Assembly (NCBI GenBank): GCA_000697335.1
Contig: JNEM01014843.1
Span: 1 to 36,353 of the forward strand
Direction of reading: 5' to 3'
Source of the DNA: Conidiobolus incongruus B7586
Lineage: Eukaryota; Entomophthoromycota; Entomophthoromycetes; Entomophthorales; Conidiobolaceae
DNA length: 36,353 bases
In this document: positions 12,480-25,465 of the stretch, one piece after another
Numbering within the stretch: the stretch's first letter is position 1
Layout of the letters: each line of letters begins with the position of its first letter
The notes under the pieces: model-generated
The model's input: only the letters and a program-made list of their open reading frames with translations
Told to the model about the DNA's origin: nothing
Database searches by the model: none
Program-made: the position numbers and the translations under genes

Positions 12480-13750
12480 GGTGAGAAGAGTTGAAATATG
12501 AGTAAATATTATTTCATACACATATATTGGAAACTTGCTATTAGACTGGAATAGGGAATGAAGAGCATAGGCTGAAAAATTGATATTTGTACTGAATGAT
12601 TTTCTCTTCTAGTAGAATCGTTCATCTGATCTCTAACTACTTGTAAAATATTCAAGCTCTTGACGATTGATGAATCGAATAGAGGCGATAAAATATCAAC
12701 TTCTATGAGTGTAACGGTCATACCACTTGCATTGGGCGGATGTTTCATGTTGAGTGCATCACCTAGTATTAGACAACCTCATCATAGCTGTTTGATGGTG
12801 GTGAATAGTTACTTGGCATTGGTATAACTTAGAAAGTTATACAAGCTTCAATGATGCTGGATTGAATACTCTTAGGAAGGTTGACAACTACCTGCTCAAG
12901 TGTGAACTTAGTAGCATTATCGTTTGATTTGCTAGATAAATTGCTCCAAAATATCAAAAATGATTCTAGTTACATGAGACTAGGAATCCCAAGAATTATG
13001 ATAAAATGACCTTTGTTCGGAAATAGCAATGAACAGTTCTTGAGAATTCAGCCACTTGGTTTTGACATAGTTCTAGAGTGATAATCCTGAATCATTTTCC
13101 TACATTTAGCGAAACACCCATTACTCACGATTGTTAAATCGGCTAAAGAAATTCGTGTTTTCTTGTGGTCACAAGGCTTGAACTGAATCTCAGCATTTTT
13201 TCTGTGCAATAAAGGTCAGCAATCAGTTTTGTTACTGTGACTTCGAGCTTGGTGACTTAAAGTTGATTTATGGCATGCTTTCTAAGCTTCTGTACAAATC
13301 TGTCGTGGTCAAAGGATCTTTATAATTTGTATTTGTTAATGGATTTATTATGAATAAATAATCAACAGGCTTTTCAGAAAAAAATTTATATTTTTTATTT
13401 AATATCATATCCTTCATCCAAACAATCTTTTGAACTCAATTAGCAAAGTGTTTAATAGCCTTTGGGTTGCAGTATTTCTCCAACCGTTGGTCAGGTACAT
13501 TGAAATTTCTTTCTATATCCATTTGAATAAATTGTTCAAACAAATAATAGTGATCATTATCTATTAATCGAAAATTTTTATTATGTTTATTTCAGAAGTA
13601 GGCTAAAGAATTGACCAATATCCCACTATTTAAAATAATTACACCATAAGCAATATAATACTAAAATCTATTAAATATAATTTATTGATAATTATTGGTA
13701 TAGATATTTCTTACAAATGATATAATAATTTTGTTTAAAGGAATTTACAT
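12480..13750 (-). pseudogene. ERG1: Dead duplicate of squalene epoxidase
   Basis: This minus-strand segment aligns by eye, at the nucleotide level, along most of the intact squalene epoxidase at 15938-17642. The first exon still shows the ATG at 13750-13748, but its second codon reads TAA where the intact gene has GAA. The positions of the introns are retained, so the copy arose by DNA duplication, not from mRNA. Conserved relics include the GMTVTLIEVDILSPLFDSS block (intact gene: GMTVALIDVDILSRLFDPS) and the neighbourhood of the FAD motifs, but frames are broken repeatedly along its length and the GD motif region is altered (GDALNMRHPL is no longer readable in one frame). Similarity fades near 12490, so the two exons encoding the membrane-anchoring C-terminus appear to be missing. 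The copy is clearly decayed and cannot encode the enzyme. Confidence 0.88.
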
Positions 13751-15937
13751 TATTCTTTTTAATATCAGAAACTATATTACCTTCATTATTTTAATATTAC
13801 TCCATTCAAGTGAAATTTAATCAGAATAAAGATTTTAGAATAAAAATACAGTTTGTTTCAAGCTATTTATACATGTACAAATATCAATTACATCTTATTA
13901 TATATTTTATTATCTAATAATCAGTATTACCATGAAAGTAAAGATATAAATTTTAATTTATATTTTCATTACAATTTTACAAATATGATTTATATTATCA
14001 ATTTATATTCAATTCAATGGATTTAGAATTTTAAACATTCATTGAGGAGAGAATGATAAGGTCTTGAAAACGTGAAAACCTCATGTTGATTTGATTTCGT
14101 CTATTTTGATTATGCCATTTTGAGCTATTAGTATCTAAAATCATAGATTTATCAAAATTTGATATTACATATATACATTGCTCATCTTCTAACTAACATC
14201 TTAGTTCTCGAATAGCCTTATTAAGTTTTTCTATAATTACGATACTTAATAAATTGACTCAAAACTGTTGCCATCAATAAAATGTTATTATCATATATAG
14301 TTTATGATAAATTAATCTAAATTTCAATATATAAATTTAGTTTGAAGTTGAAAAAGTTAAATTATCAACTAAAGAATACATTTCATTATTATGAAATATA
14401 ATGTTTTTATAGTTCTAAATGTAAAAATATATATTATAACTAAATATTGATTTATATCATACTTGTATTATTGCAATATTTATAATTATATCATGTAATT
14501 ATTAATATCAAGGTTAGATTAAATTTAAAATATTTAATTTAAAATGCACTATATAAATAAATTGTTGGTTTATTATTAAATATGTTTTGTCAGATTTTAT
14601 CAAATTATTCAAAAAAAAACTTGAATTAATTATATTAATTTTGAATAATAACAAAAGTCTAAATTATCACAATAATATTTATATTCTGAATTTAAATAAT
14701 TTATGAATATTAAAAATAATGATAAATATATTTTAATTGAAATATGTATCCTATACAATATAAAACACGAACTATTATTAATTTGGTTATCTTAAAACAA
14801 ATTTTAATGAATATTTGAAATATAATTTAGGAGAATTTAAGCTGAATTCAGGTAATAATTAAAGAACTTCATTGAAAAATATTTTTAAAAGATTGATTGA
14901 TATACATTCAATGATATATTAATATAATCATAAATAATTTCTTGATATTATATATTAAATAGTAATATTTCATTAAAAAATGTTCAATAAATTTTATTTT
15001 GTGCATTAAGAGATTTGCTATTAAGTTTGGATTATAAAAATATTGGCCAATTGATTTATAATACTTTTTAAACACTTTCCTTTGATATTTTTTAATTGAT
15101 TATTTAATGGGGATAGTCTATAATAGGAATAAATATTTAATTATTAAAAACAAAGATAAAAATACTTTAATCATAATATAACCTGAATATATTAATGATA
15201 ATATTTTAAACTATATTTGGAAAACAAATATAAATTTTTGAACAATAACAATTTATTTGCTAATAAGGCAGGATTTAGGAAGTTCCAAAAAATTGAGATT
15301 ATACTGAACAAAAAAGTGTATTTCGATAAAACATTAAATTTGAATTGAAATTATATAAAAAATAATGTGATTATTTATATTTTGGCAATATTGAAATGTT
15401 CCCTTTTTATATAGTAGAAATAATTTTTTTAACTCAACTATGTTGATTGATTATTTTATTATAGTGAATATATATTCTCCAATTTGAGTTTTTTGTTCAA
15501 TTTAATAATTTCAATGAATCATAATTTATTAATTTAAGAAATGGTATTATGGTTCCATGGACAGACAGTTATTTTTGTGATCAAATTAATCAATATAAAG
15601 GCATCTTTGTTAACAAATAATTTGAAAGGTTTTTGAGTATATTCATAAAAATTATATATTAACCTCTTTTAAATTCAATTTAATATATTTCAATTTTTCA
15701 ATAATTTCCAAAGCATTTAATATATAATATACAATCTTTTGAACTTAAACTTCATGATACATATATCTAACAGTTGATATTGTCTAATACGATATTAATT
15801 CAATTCAATACATTTTTTCCATCATTGCAATATCAAGTTGAACAATTATCTACAACAGACTTTAAAAGTTTTACAATTAAATTATTTACCATTTAATATT
15901 TATTAGCTATTTAACATTTTGAAAGGAATAAATTAAA
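13751..15937. other. AT-rich spacer between the two squalene epoxidase copies
   Basis: About 2.2 kb of strongly AT-rich sequence separates the dead copy from the stop codon of the intact gene. I see no third copy, no target-site or terminal repeats at the duplication edges, and no coding frames. Confidence 0.5.
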
Positions 15938-17642
15938 TTAGATGACATATTTTAAACCAACCATTAAACTGATCAAACCGAAAAATTTGATTAAGAATTT
16001 AGAATTGGTGAAATAATAGTTGAATTCATCCCAGACTAGAGGTAAAAATATTTTACTTCCTGTCAACAGGAGAGTGAGAGCTGTGGCAGATTTTTGGATA
16101 AATTCAAAGGGATTGCGTGATGAGAGAATTAGACTGAGTTGGGAGTAAAGACATACGAGATAGAAGTGAGTGGTAAGATATAGGAGATTACCATTAATTC
16201 TATAGCAATAAAATTAATTTTGAGTTGATAAAAATATTTATATTATTGTATTTTACCCAGATAAGAAGCTTACGGGACCGTTAACACATTCACCACCAAG
16301 TAAGAAATATTCATAACAACCTTTTTGTAAACAGAATGAATTGTAATCTAATAACGGTATGAGTAAATATTATCCCATATGAATGAATGTGAAATTTACC
16401 TTTAGACTGGAATAGAGCATGGAGAGCACAAGCTAGGACATTGATATTTGTACTTGATGACTTTCTCTCCCAGTAGAATTGTTCAATTTGGTTTCTAACG
16501 ACTTGGAAATCATCCAAGCTCTTGACGATTGATGGATCGAATAGACGCGATAAAATATCGACATCTATGAGCGCAACGGTCATACCACCCCCAGTGAGAG
16601 GATGTCTCATGTTAAGTGCATCGCCTAATACTAAGACACCTTCTCGTAATTTGTTGGAAGGGGGGAGATAGCTATTGAGCATCGTTCTGACCCTTTGCGT
16701 TTTACAAGCATCAATGAAGCTGGGTTGAATACTCTTAGGAAGATCGACAGCTACCTGCTCAAGCATGAACTTGGTAAGATCACCATTGGAATTACTGGGC
16801 AACTCACCCAAGACGTCTACGAGAACCCTGGTTTCATTGGTACCAATCTGATATAAGAGAACGGGTCCTGTACGCGTCAAAACTACGTGACCTTTGTTGG
16901 GATAGGGTAACTGACAATCTTTAAGAACATAGCCACAGAATGTAGATAAAGTTCTTGAGGGCTTGTCGTGGAGTACCTTTCTAAATTTGGAAAAACAGCC
17001 ATCACTTACAACTGTTAAATCAGCTAAAGCGATTTGGGCTTCTTTTTGATCGCCCGCTTTGAACTGGACCCCAACAATTCTTTCTGGACATTCAGGATCG
17101 GTGATCAATTTTGTTACTGTAGCTTCGAGCTTGGTGACTTGAGGCTGCTTCAGAGCACACTCTCTAAGCTTCTGTACAAATCTGCCGTGGTGAAAGGATC
17201 TACCTTTATAACTTTGATTCGTTGATGGATTGATCGTGTATGGAATGTCAACAGGGTTGCCCTCGAAAAATACAGAGTATCCCTTACACTCAATGCTGTC
17301 AATGTCTTCTAAGCAGTCCTTGAGACCCAGCTTACAGAGTGTTTGATAGCCCTTGGGTTGAAGTAATTCTCCAACAATACGATCAGGTTCACTGAAATCT
17401 CTCTCTATACCAAGTTGAATAAATTAAAATTATTTAAAGCAGCAATATAATCACCTATTAATAAAATGTTTCTATTATGTTTTGACCAAGTGTAAGCTAA
17501 TGAACTGCCTAAAATACCACTACCAACAATAATAACATCATAAATTGTATTATTCTAAAAGTCATTAATAAATATATTGTTGAATATAAACTTGTAAAAT
17601 ACTTACATAAGGTATAATATCAGTGTCCAAAGGAATTTCCAT
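15938..17642 (-). CDS. ERG1: Squalene epoxidase (squalene monooxygenase)
   Basis: Five exons (17642-17607, 17554-17455, 17404-16400, 16320-16257, 16199-15938) join in phase to about 488 aa, close to yeast Erg1 (496 aa). The enzyme oxidises squalene to 2,3-oxidosqualene at the ER membrane using FAD and electrons from a P450 reductase; it is the target of allylamine antifungals. Visible motifs are the dinucleotide-binding GSGILG at residues 23-28, the DG motif in VVSDGCFSKFRK (180-181), the FAD GD motif LGDALNMRHPLTGGGMTVAL (306-307), and the GGECVNGPVSFLSG block in exon 4. The last exon encodes a hydrophobic membrane-anchoring tail (LLYLTTHFYLVCLYS and later FLIKFFGLISLMVGLKYVI). No signs of decay are seen, in contrast to the copy at 12.5-13.75 kb. 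The 12-codon first exon is supported by its conservation in that copy. Confidence 0.95.
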
Positions 17643-19507
17643 CACTAAATATTATATATGCTATTATGATATTAGATGAAATTGTTAAAGTGATCCTATT
17701 AGATCTTACAATTTAAATATTATCAATGAATTTATTTTTTTTGTTATTCAACATTGTTCAATAGAGTCCATTTAAACTTATTCATCTGTAATTTTACATT
17801 TTAAGATTATCCGATCTTTTACTAAATTTAGTCTTACCTTTAAAACCGAAATTCATAAATTTTACAAATTTTAGATTAAATATAATTAAGTGAAAGATTT
17901 TTGAGGATTTTTATAAAGTATTAAATCATGGTTTAAATATATATTATATATAATAAAATTTTTCTATAATACTATACTGAAAATAATGCAAGTTTCAAGG
18001 ATATTAAACTTAAGAATTAGCTTAAATTTAAATTATATGTCAAACATCATAATTCGATAAAAAAACTTTTAATATGGGGAAATATTATACTAATAACATA
18101 ATATTGAAAAAAAGTTAGAATATCAATGATATCATCCATATTTTAATATTATATCATTTACCAAGCATACATAAATTGATTCATTATCACATGAATTATC
18201 GATTTGGTAAGTTATATTTTTTTTCTCATAATTATTATAGTCAAGAATTTGAGAAAAACCATGTAAATAATATATCTTACTACGAAGCCATAAAATATTG
18301 GTTCCATGAACTATATCTCAACTAGTATGGTTTTTTCTAATGATATTTTTATTCATAAAAGAGTGCAAATAATCAACAAATATGACTAGATTCTAACATT
18401 TTAACTTTGATGGATCTAAGTATATATCAGTATACATTTTACAATTCTTAAACTATCCATACAATTAGTATATATTGTGGATTAGATGATAAAAATTCCT
18501 AAGGTGGTATAAATGTGGTTAGAAAATATGAAAGTAAACAATTTGAAAATATCCGACGAAAGATACCACTAAATTTTATAGTTTATGCGGTAAAAATTGT
18601 AATTAAGATGATTTAATTTGATGGTATTAAATACCAGTATTTTCCATATTCTTTCTATATTCAAAATATCTATATTTGTAAAATGATGTAAGCAAATTCA
18701 ATTTCAATGGTATTATATATAATTTTAGTAATATATTTTTAACCTTACAAAACCAATTTTTTACAAATTTATCATTATACAAATATTTAACAATCAATTC
18801 AATCAAGTATTATCAGGCGTTGATATTTAAGAATGAAATAAAATATTCATATAAGTTAATACAGATATTGGAATGTAGCTTTAACACAAATACTATAGAA
18901 TACTTTTATAATTATTTATTATATATTCTCCAATTCAGAGAAGATACGATTTTATTGAATTAGTCTTAAATTTGAAGATTAGTTTTTAATGTAGAAAAAA
19001 CGGTTCTGAGCTGCTGATGATTATTCCATTTTAAAAAAATTTACCAATAATTATATAATTTGAAAAAGTAGGATAATATATTATCAAAAATTCTATTAAA
19101 ATTTATGATCCAAGAAATTTTAAATAGAATTTATAAAAGAATATATAGTATTATAATTTTGTTTATAAGATTTTCCTTTGATTGACAAATATTGATATAT
19201 TAAAAAAATTCAAGAAATATCAAAATAATATGATTTAAATATGAATTGGCAAATATAATATCAAAAGGTATCTACTTTAATTGATAACAATTTGGATAGA
19301 AGATTTGTATATATTTCTGAAATTTAATTATTGATTTAAAATTTTCATATTGTGAAATAAAATTAATAAGTGAAAGGAATATAATTTTGATAAAGTAAGA
19401 AAAATAAAAAAAGAAACATGAAAAAAAAGGAATTTTCAATTTACATGATTTTTATCATAACAGTCAAATCAAAAAATTCATAAACGAATAATGGAATCAA
19501 AAAAATG
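17643..19507. other. AT-rich spacer upstream of squalene epoxidase
   Basis: About 1.9 kb with dense stops and no conserved peptide. It must contain the ERG1 promoter next to 17642. I could not pick out a sterol-response element with confidence. Confidence 0.45.
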
Positions 19508-19512
19508 AAAAA
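19508..19512 (-). terminator. RNA polymerase III terminator of the tRNA gene
   Basis: A run of five T on the minus strand begins two bases after the discriminator base of the tRNA. A second run of seven T (19499-19505) follows. Short T runs directly after the gene are the usual Pol III stop signal. Confidence 0.75.
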
Positions 19513-19514
19513 TA

Positions 19515-19596
19515 CGACACCTACAGGATTCGAACCTGTGCTCCCAAAGGGAAACGCCTTAGCAGGGCGCCGCGTTAACCACTCCGCCAAAGTGTC
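19515..19596 (-). tRNA. tRNA-Ser, anticodon GCU
   Basis: The minus strand folds into a class II tRNA of 82 nt. The acceptor stem GACACTT pairs with AGGTGTC with one G-U pair, followed by the discriminator G typical of Ser. The anticodon loop CTGCTAA presents GCU and reads AGC/AGU codons. The long variable arm (CCCTTTGGG core) marks Ser. The T arm is ACAGG-TTCGAAT-CCTGT. The internal A box (TGGCGGAGTGG) and B box (GGTTCGAATCC) fit Pol III promoters. There is no intron. CCA is not encoded, as expected for a eukaryotic nuclear gene. Confidence 0.96.
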
Positions 19597-20536
19597 CTGT
19601 CACTGCTCCCTTATTATATATTATATATTATATTAGTATTATCTAAGATAATTGTTTTCAATTTTTCTTTTTCCTGGTCATTTACTTTAATATATTTTTC
19701 TTTTGTTTTTATATTTTATTATTAATTCTCGAATATTCTTTCTTTTTTTTAATTTATGATATTATTATCATTATTTCTTTTTTCATATTTATCTATGATT
19801 TTTTTTCTTGACATCTTCAACTTTATAATGTCCTTCATTTACTTTCTATTTTAACCATTAAGTTTATTAAATACTTGAAACAATCACAAAATTATTAATT
19901 ATTAATCCATTTTATTTTCAATTTTAAACATAATTTTGATATCATTAGAATTAATTCAAATTAAATATTTTTAAAATCAAAATACTCATAGTATATGAAA
20001 TTAATAGTATATCAAACTGATCATATATCATCACTAAATTTTTTAAATTAAATTTAGAGTGAATTTAATACTACTATTTATAAAATTTCAATATCTCAGT
20101 TCAGCAAATTGAAATTAAAAACGCGAAAATCAAATTATATTAAACCAATCAAATCAATTGGTCTACATCATCAATTCAAATTAATTTGAATTATTGAATA
20201 ATCTTTGTTTAATGTATAAATGGGTCAGAATTAAAATAGATGATATACGATAAAAAGACAATATATAGTAAAATTAAATCATTTTAATATAGGATTAGTT
20301 TTACTTATTTCAAAATTTATTGAATACGATTAAAAATCTTTTTAGTTGATACAAAGAGGAAAAGTTAGTACAATCACCTTGAATTGAAAGATGATTTGAT
20401 TGATGATCTGAGTGTTAAAAATAGTTCAATTTAATAATATACTTCACCCACGTTCCAACAAACAAGGAGAAAGAAGTTGGAATAGAGCATAAACAATAAT
20501 TAATAGTTACAAAATATAAAAATCAAAGATATACAA
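19597..20536. other. AT-rich spacer between tRNA-Ser and the CENP-A gene
   Basis: About 0.9 kb of AT-rich sequence contains the 3' flank of the histone gene and the 5' flank of the tRNA. I see nothing coding or structured. Confidence 0.5.
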
Positions 20537-21082
20537 TTAAGCCAAACCGTATGTGATGCCTCGAATTCTTCTAGCTAATCGAATATCTTTATCCATAATC
20601 GTTACACGTTTGGCGTGAATAGCACACAAATTGGCATCCTCTAACAAATGAACTAAAAAAGCTTCGGAAGCCTCTTGTAAAGCTAGTAGTGCTGTGCTTT
20701 GCCAGCGAATTCCTGCTCCATAACCTCCGCTCTGATTAAACCCAGAACCAAATAACTCATTAGCAATATCTCGAACCACTCTGCTAAATGGGAGTTTGGG
20801 TATTAAAAGTTCGGTACTCTTTTGGTACTTTCTAATCTCTCTCAGTGCATTATGACCTTGTTTGTGTCTTCTTTTGGTTGGAACAATAGGTTCTCCAGGT
20901 TTAGAAATACCAGGAGGTGTTGCTGAAGAGGGTTCTTCAGATCTGGCTGAGTCCTCTGTATCCCTAGAAGGTGAACGTCTTTGTACAGGTGGCGTTGGAC
21001 CTCTTGTTGCAAGAACTCTCATTTTACGGAATTTAGTAATTTTCCCTCTTCTCGCCAGTCCACTTCCTCTTTTCGGTGGCAT
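20537..21082 (-). CDS. CSE4: Centromeric histone H3 variant (CENP-A/Cse4 type)
   Basis: A single exon of 181 codons. The N-terminal 78 residues are a basic, Pro/Ser-rich tail that does not resemble the canonical H3 tail beyond scattered Lys/Arg. The alpha-N helix ([12 protein letters not shown]) and a full histone fold follow ([14 protein letters not shown] at 97-110; [41 protein letters not shown]). CENP-A traits are the divergent longer tail, the Trp in [13 protein letters not shown], where H3 has Phe, and a longer loop 1. Loop 1 here (about residues 110-125, [15 protein letters not shown]) is about 11 residues longer than in H3 and about 9 longer than in human CENP-A. The protein would replace H3 in centromeric nucleosomes and recruit the kinetochore. 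The C-terminus ends GITYGLA. The coding region is clearly richer in G and C than its flanks. A non-centromeric divergent H3 cannot be fully excluded. Confidence 0.88.
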   Translation of the reverse strand: MPPKRGSGLARRGKITKFRKMRVLATRGPTPPVQRRSPSRDTEDSARSEEPSSATPPGISKPGEPIVPTKRRHKQGHNALREIRKYQKSTELLIPKLPFSRVVRDIANELFGSGFNQSGGYGAGIRWQSTALLALQEASEAFLVHLLEDANLCAIHAKRVTIMDKDIRLARRIRGITYGLA

Positions 21083-22821
21083 GATCGGATATTATTGAAT
21101 TATTATTAATAAATTTAAATTTGAAATTATTAGAAAATGTACACGAACTTTACTGCTATATCATATTAATCATTTTTGATTGAATCAATATGTAATTTTG
21201 TAAATTACCAATTTTATGGGATAATTCAATTGGAAATTTGTCATGTTTCTTTGAACAAATTTAATTATTAACAGTATTGTAAATATTATTTAAAAAATAT
21301 GAGAATTTTTGAAATATACATTTAGAGGATTATATTGAAAATATATTTACAATATTCTACCAAAAAAGTTAACAAATAGTTCAACTATATAATTGGTTTG
21401 TTCAAAATATTGTGTGATAAAATGTAGAGCAATTAAATTGAATTCATTTAAAAAGTAAAAACAGTATTTCAATCTACTTCAATTTTAATGTCAACATAAT
21501 TAAAAAATATGAATTATATTGAATTATAAGCATGATATGTATCTAGTGGTATCTATAAAATGAAACCTATTCAATCATATTATAATATTTACAATTGTAT
21601 TTGATTATAAAACCCTTATATTTAAAAAACTATCATTTCGCAATTTTTATTAATCTTTTCTATACACGGTAATATCATACTATATCAAAGATGACAATAA
21701 AATCTAAATAATTTATAATTTAAACCTATCACCATGTGGAGAAAAGCCATAAAAGTAAATTAGATCAAATTTATTTTTCAAATATCAATATATTACAGCG
21801 AATTTTAAAAAATTTTGACTTTTTTATTTTAGCTATCTATATTTAATAAATAGATTTAATTTTCACATTTATTCCCAAGAATTTGACATGTAATTATTTA
21901 AAAACAATTTCCCTGATACTAGCCAAGCCAATATCCACATAAATGATTTGATATCTTAAATAAAAAAAATCAATTATTCTATATTATAGTAATGATTGGC
22001 TATATATACATTGAATTCTAATCATACATTAATCAACACATTTTGATATTCTTTTGAATATTAACATATTTTTGATTTAAATGACAAAAAAGCTGGGGAA
22101 AGAATTGAGTTTTTCTATAAAGATGAATTTGCCTAAAATGTTTAAATTGATTAAAACATTTATTATCTGATATAGTTATAAAAATTGGTTTATCTTCAAA
22201 TAAAATAATTATAGTTTAGAAAACTGAATATAAATTAAAGCAGTTTAATTACTGTAAGTGATAATCTTAATATAGTTTTCATCACAATTTTAACAATGTA
22301 TATTGTAACAAAAATAACATTTTGAAGAAACAAAACTTTGATACAAAATTCTATCTAATCAAATTAAACCCCTCTAAACGACTCCAATTGGATTTTGGAT
22401 CCCTTTTTCTAATTTGAATAATTAAAAGTAGTCAAACGATTGACCGTTTTTAAATTATCAAAATATTGGATATTATAAGATATAGTTATTTATAACCCTT
22501 TATTCAAGCTTTTTTATGTAGTTAATTAATATTTTTTATAAATTGATAAATAAGAAATGTTCGAATTATGAGTTTCAATTTAATTTTCGTTTAAATTCTA
22601 GTTAATCAAAAATAATTTAAAATTGAGGTTAAATTCCTAAGAAATTTAAATAGAGGTGATTGTTGGGACTAGAGTAATTTAACTCTTTAATTTGCCCTTT
22701 AGTAAAATATTATATTTAAATTTTTTAATTTCATTTTTTTAATAACAGTATTCATATATATTTTTAATTTAAAAAGACATTAAATTAATCAAATAATAAT
22801 ATCATAAAAAATATTAATATA
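21083..22821. other. AT-rich spacer between the divergent CENP-A and MAPKK genes
   Basis: About 1.7 kb shared 5' region of two divergently transcribed genes. It is AT-rich throughout, with no open frame worth calling and no recognisable RNA. Confidence 0.5.
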
Positions 22822-24178
22822 ATGAGTACAATTCGTAAAAAGAAAAATTTTAAAGGGTTACAATTAAATAACGAAGCAGTCGCTGTAGAGGAAACTAAAA
22901 CACCTCCAGAAATACCAGCTTTAGAACTTGGATTAGAATTTAAACTCGATTTGAGAAATGAGGATTTACAAAATTTAAACGAAATAGGCTCTGGAAATGG
23001 TGGAACTGTTACTAAAGTTCTACATATTCCAACGAAAACCATAATGGCAAAAAAAGTTATATTACTTATCCTTTCATTTTTAAACATTCACTTATATATA
23101 TATTTTTTCTATTTTAGCTTATTAGAGTAGATGCTCAAACCAATGTACGAAAACAAATTATTAGAGAATTACAAATTTTACACGATTGTAACCACCCAAA
23201 TATAATATCCTTTTATGGCGCCTTTATTCAGCAGGGTAATATTGCCTTATGTATGGAATATATGGATGGAGGGTAATTATATATTTTAATAATTTACAAA
23301 ACCACTAATTGATTTATTTTATAGTTCTTTAGATTCTATCTATAAGAAAATTGGCCCTATTCCACTAAATGTTTTAAGAAGTATTGCAGCTGATGTAATG
23401 ATTTATCTAATCTAAAAAAACGAATTATTTGTATTTATATTATTTAGGTTTTAAACGGTTTAATTTATTTATATGATAGTCATAGAATTATTCATAGAGG
23501 TACACATAATATTAATAATTAATTCATAATCAATTAATTTTCATTTTTAGATGTTAAACCTTCCAATATCTTAATCAATACTCAAGGTTTAGTTAAACTC
23601 TGTGATTTTGGCGTTTCTGGAGAGTTAATTAACTCTATTGCTGATACTTTCGTAGGCACCAGTGCCTATATGTCTGTACGTCATTTTTATTTACCAAATT
23701 TTCAAAGTCACTAATTTTCAATTGGTTTGATATAGCCTGAACGTATACAAGGACAAAGCTATTCTGTCAAATCGGATGTGTGGAGCTTTGGTATTACTTT
23801 ACTAGAATTAGCACTTGGAAAATTTCCATTCCCCCCTGATGGCTCTAGACTTTCAGTTTTTGAATTATTAGAATTTATTGTAAATGAACCCCCTCCAACT
23901 GTTCCTGAGGGTGAGTTATCTGAAGAATTTAAAGAATTGGTTGATAAATGGTAATTATTAATTATAGATAATATATTTAATCTTATTTAACATGATATCA
24001 CCTAGCCTTATTAAAGATCCAACAGAAAGACCTTCCCCTAAGCTTCTACTGGTAATTTTAATACCTAAATCAAACCAAATTATACTAACCAAATATTTCA
24101 TAGGAAACTGCATTTGTTAAAGACAGCTCCAACGAAAAAACAAATCTTGAAAATTGGGTAAAATCTCTAGTCAATTAA
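22822..24178 (+). CDS. STE7: MAP kinase kinase, Ste7/Byr1/Fuz7 type
   Basis: Eight exons (22822-23055, 23118-23272, 23325-23394, 23448-23499, 23551-23675, 23736-23950, 24006-24051, 24104-24178) join in phase to about 323 aa. MAPKKs phosphorylate the TxY motif of a MAP kinase in the cytosol; this subtype acts in pheromone/filamentation cascades. The first 16 residues contain a MAPK docking site ([11 protein letters not shown]). Kinase motifs follow: Gly loop GSGNGGTV (56-63), ATP-binding Lys78 in MAKK, catalytic HRDVKPSN with Asp171, DFG at 189-191, activation segment [18 protein letters not shown] with predicted phosphosites Ser199 and Thr203, and [20 protein letters not shown]. The C-terminus is short. 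All introns are 50-62 nt; the first has an unusual GTTATA donor. The subtype is judged from the activation segment and the short N-terminus, so orthology to Ste7 itself is tentative. Confidence 0.92.
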
Positions 24179-25465
24179 TCTGACTTTACAATATCCGCTC
24201 AATTTCATTCCACTCTCTAATTCTATAATATTAATTTTGCCCTCCTTTTCTTTTTACCAATTTTAATACTTCACCCTATAAAAATTTTTATTTGGCATTG
24301 AATAAATGCTAATTTATTTTTAAGTTCAAAATCACTTTTTTTGACATTTATATATTGATATGCACATATTCTTATAGAACTTAGTTCTCTAGTTAGACAG
24401 CGACTTTACTAATCAATTAAAATTTAATGATATTGATTGTTGAATGATATAAAATATTAATCAACTAGATATTATTAACTTAGTTAAATTTATTGAAATA
24501 ATGTTATATAATTTTATTGGTACAAACCACTGATATTTTTCAAATATATGTTTATTTTTCCATTTTAATAATTACTATACAATTTCAAATTGATTTGTTG
24601 ATTTTTATTAGTCAATTTTATTTAATGTATACAATATAAACTATATTATCTTATCTCAGTTTTGTAAATTTAAAAGATACTTATTGTATTAATATTGAAG
24701 TCTTATTTGAATCAATATAATTTCATATTTATGACCTTGCAATAGTCAAAAATATACGGATCTAAATAATAAATTCATAATTTTAGATATGATTGTCTGT
24801 TGATTAGTGTGAAATGCATTTTATATACTCTTATGATTAAATTACAAAATATAATATTTGATTCTAATTGTAATGAATTTCACTAATATTGAACTAGAAA
24901 AATTTTATTTCATGTGGTTTATGAATATATATATGTATATATGATTTTTTTCATTAAATATAATTTATATTATATATTTTAAAATGATGTTAGTCATCTT
25001 TTAAGTCTATTTATAAAATATAAATTATAATTTATTGACCAAGAAAAAAAATTTCTACTTCTAATAAATTTCAAATTGTATTTCAGATTTAAACCCAGAT
25101 CATAAATTAACATGATTTCTAATTAGGATATTTTAAGGGGTTTCCAATAGAGTATAAAAAATTAAGCATTTCTAAAGTCAAATCAACTTTATAAATCTTC
25201 ATCAACATTTAAGAAGTTAATATGTTTCGTAATTTTTATATTCAAAGCTTGTATAACTCATTGAATTAATTTGAACATTCAAATAACAAGATATATCAAA
25301 CCAGTTAATAATTGGCAACATTTAATATTAAAACTTTTTTCAAAATAAAATGTAAAATTATTAAACACTATATGTGATTATAAAATAAAGATGATACAGG
25401 TAAATAGTATTGTATTTTTTAATTATAGCATTTATTTACGGATTGGGAAGAGATTGGTTAAATTT
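24179..25465. other. AT-rich spacer between convergent genes
   Basis: About 1.3 kb between the 3' ends of the MAPKK and TFIIB-like genes. It is AT-rich with no open frames, RNA genes or clear repeats. Confidence 0.5.

Noticed and set aside
20862-21098. 78-codon open frame on the plus strand
   Set aside because: It is the antisense shadow of the CENP-A coding region, whose minus-strand frame is clearly conserved.
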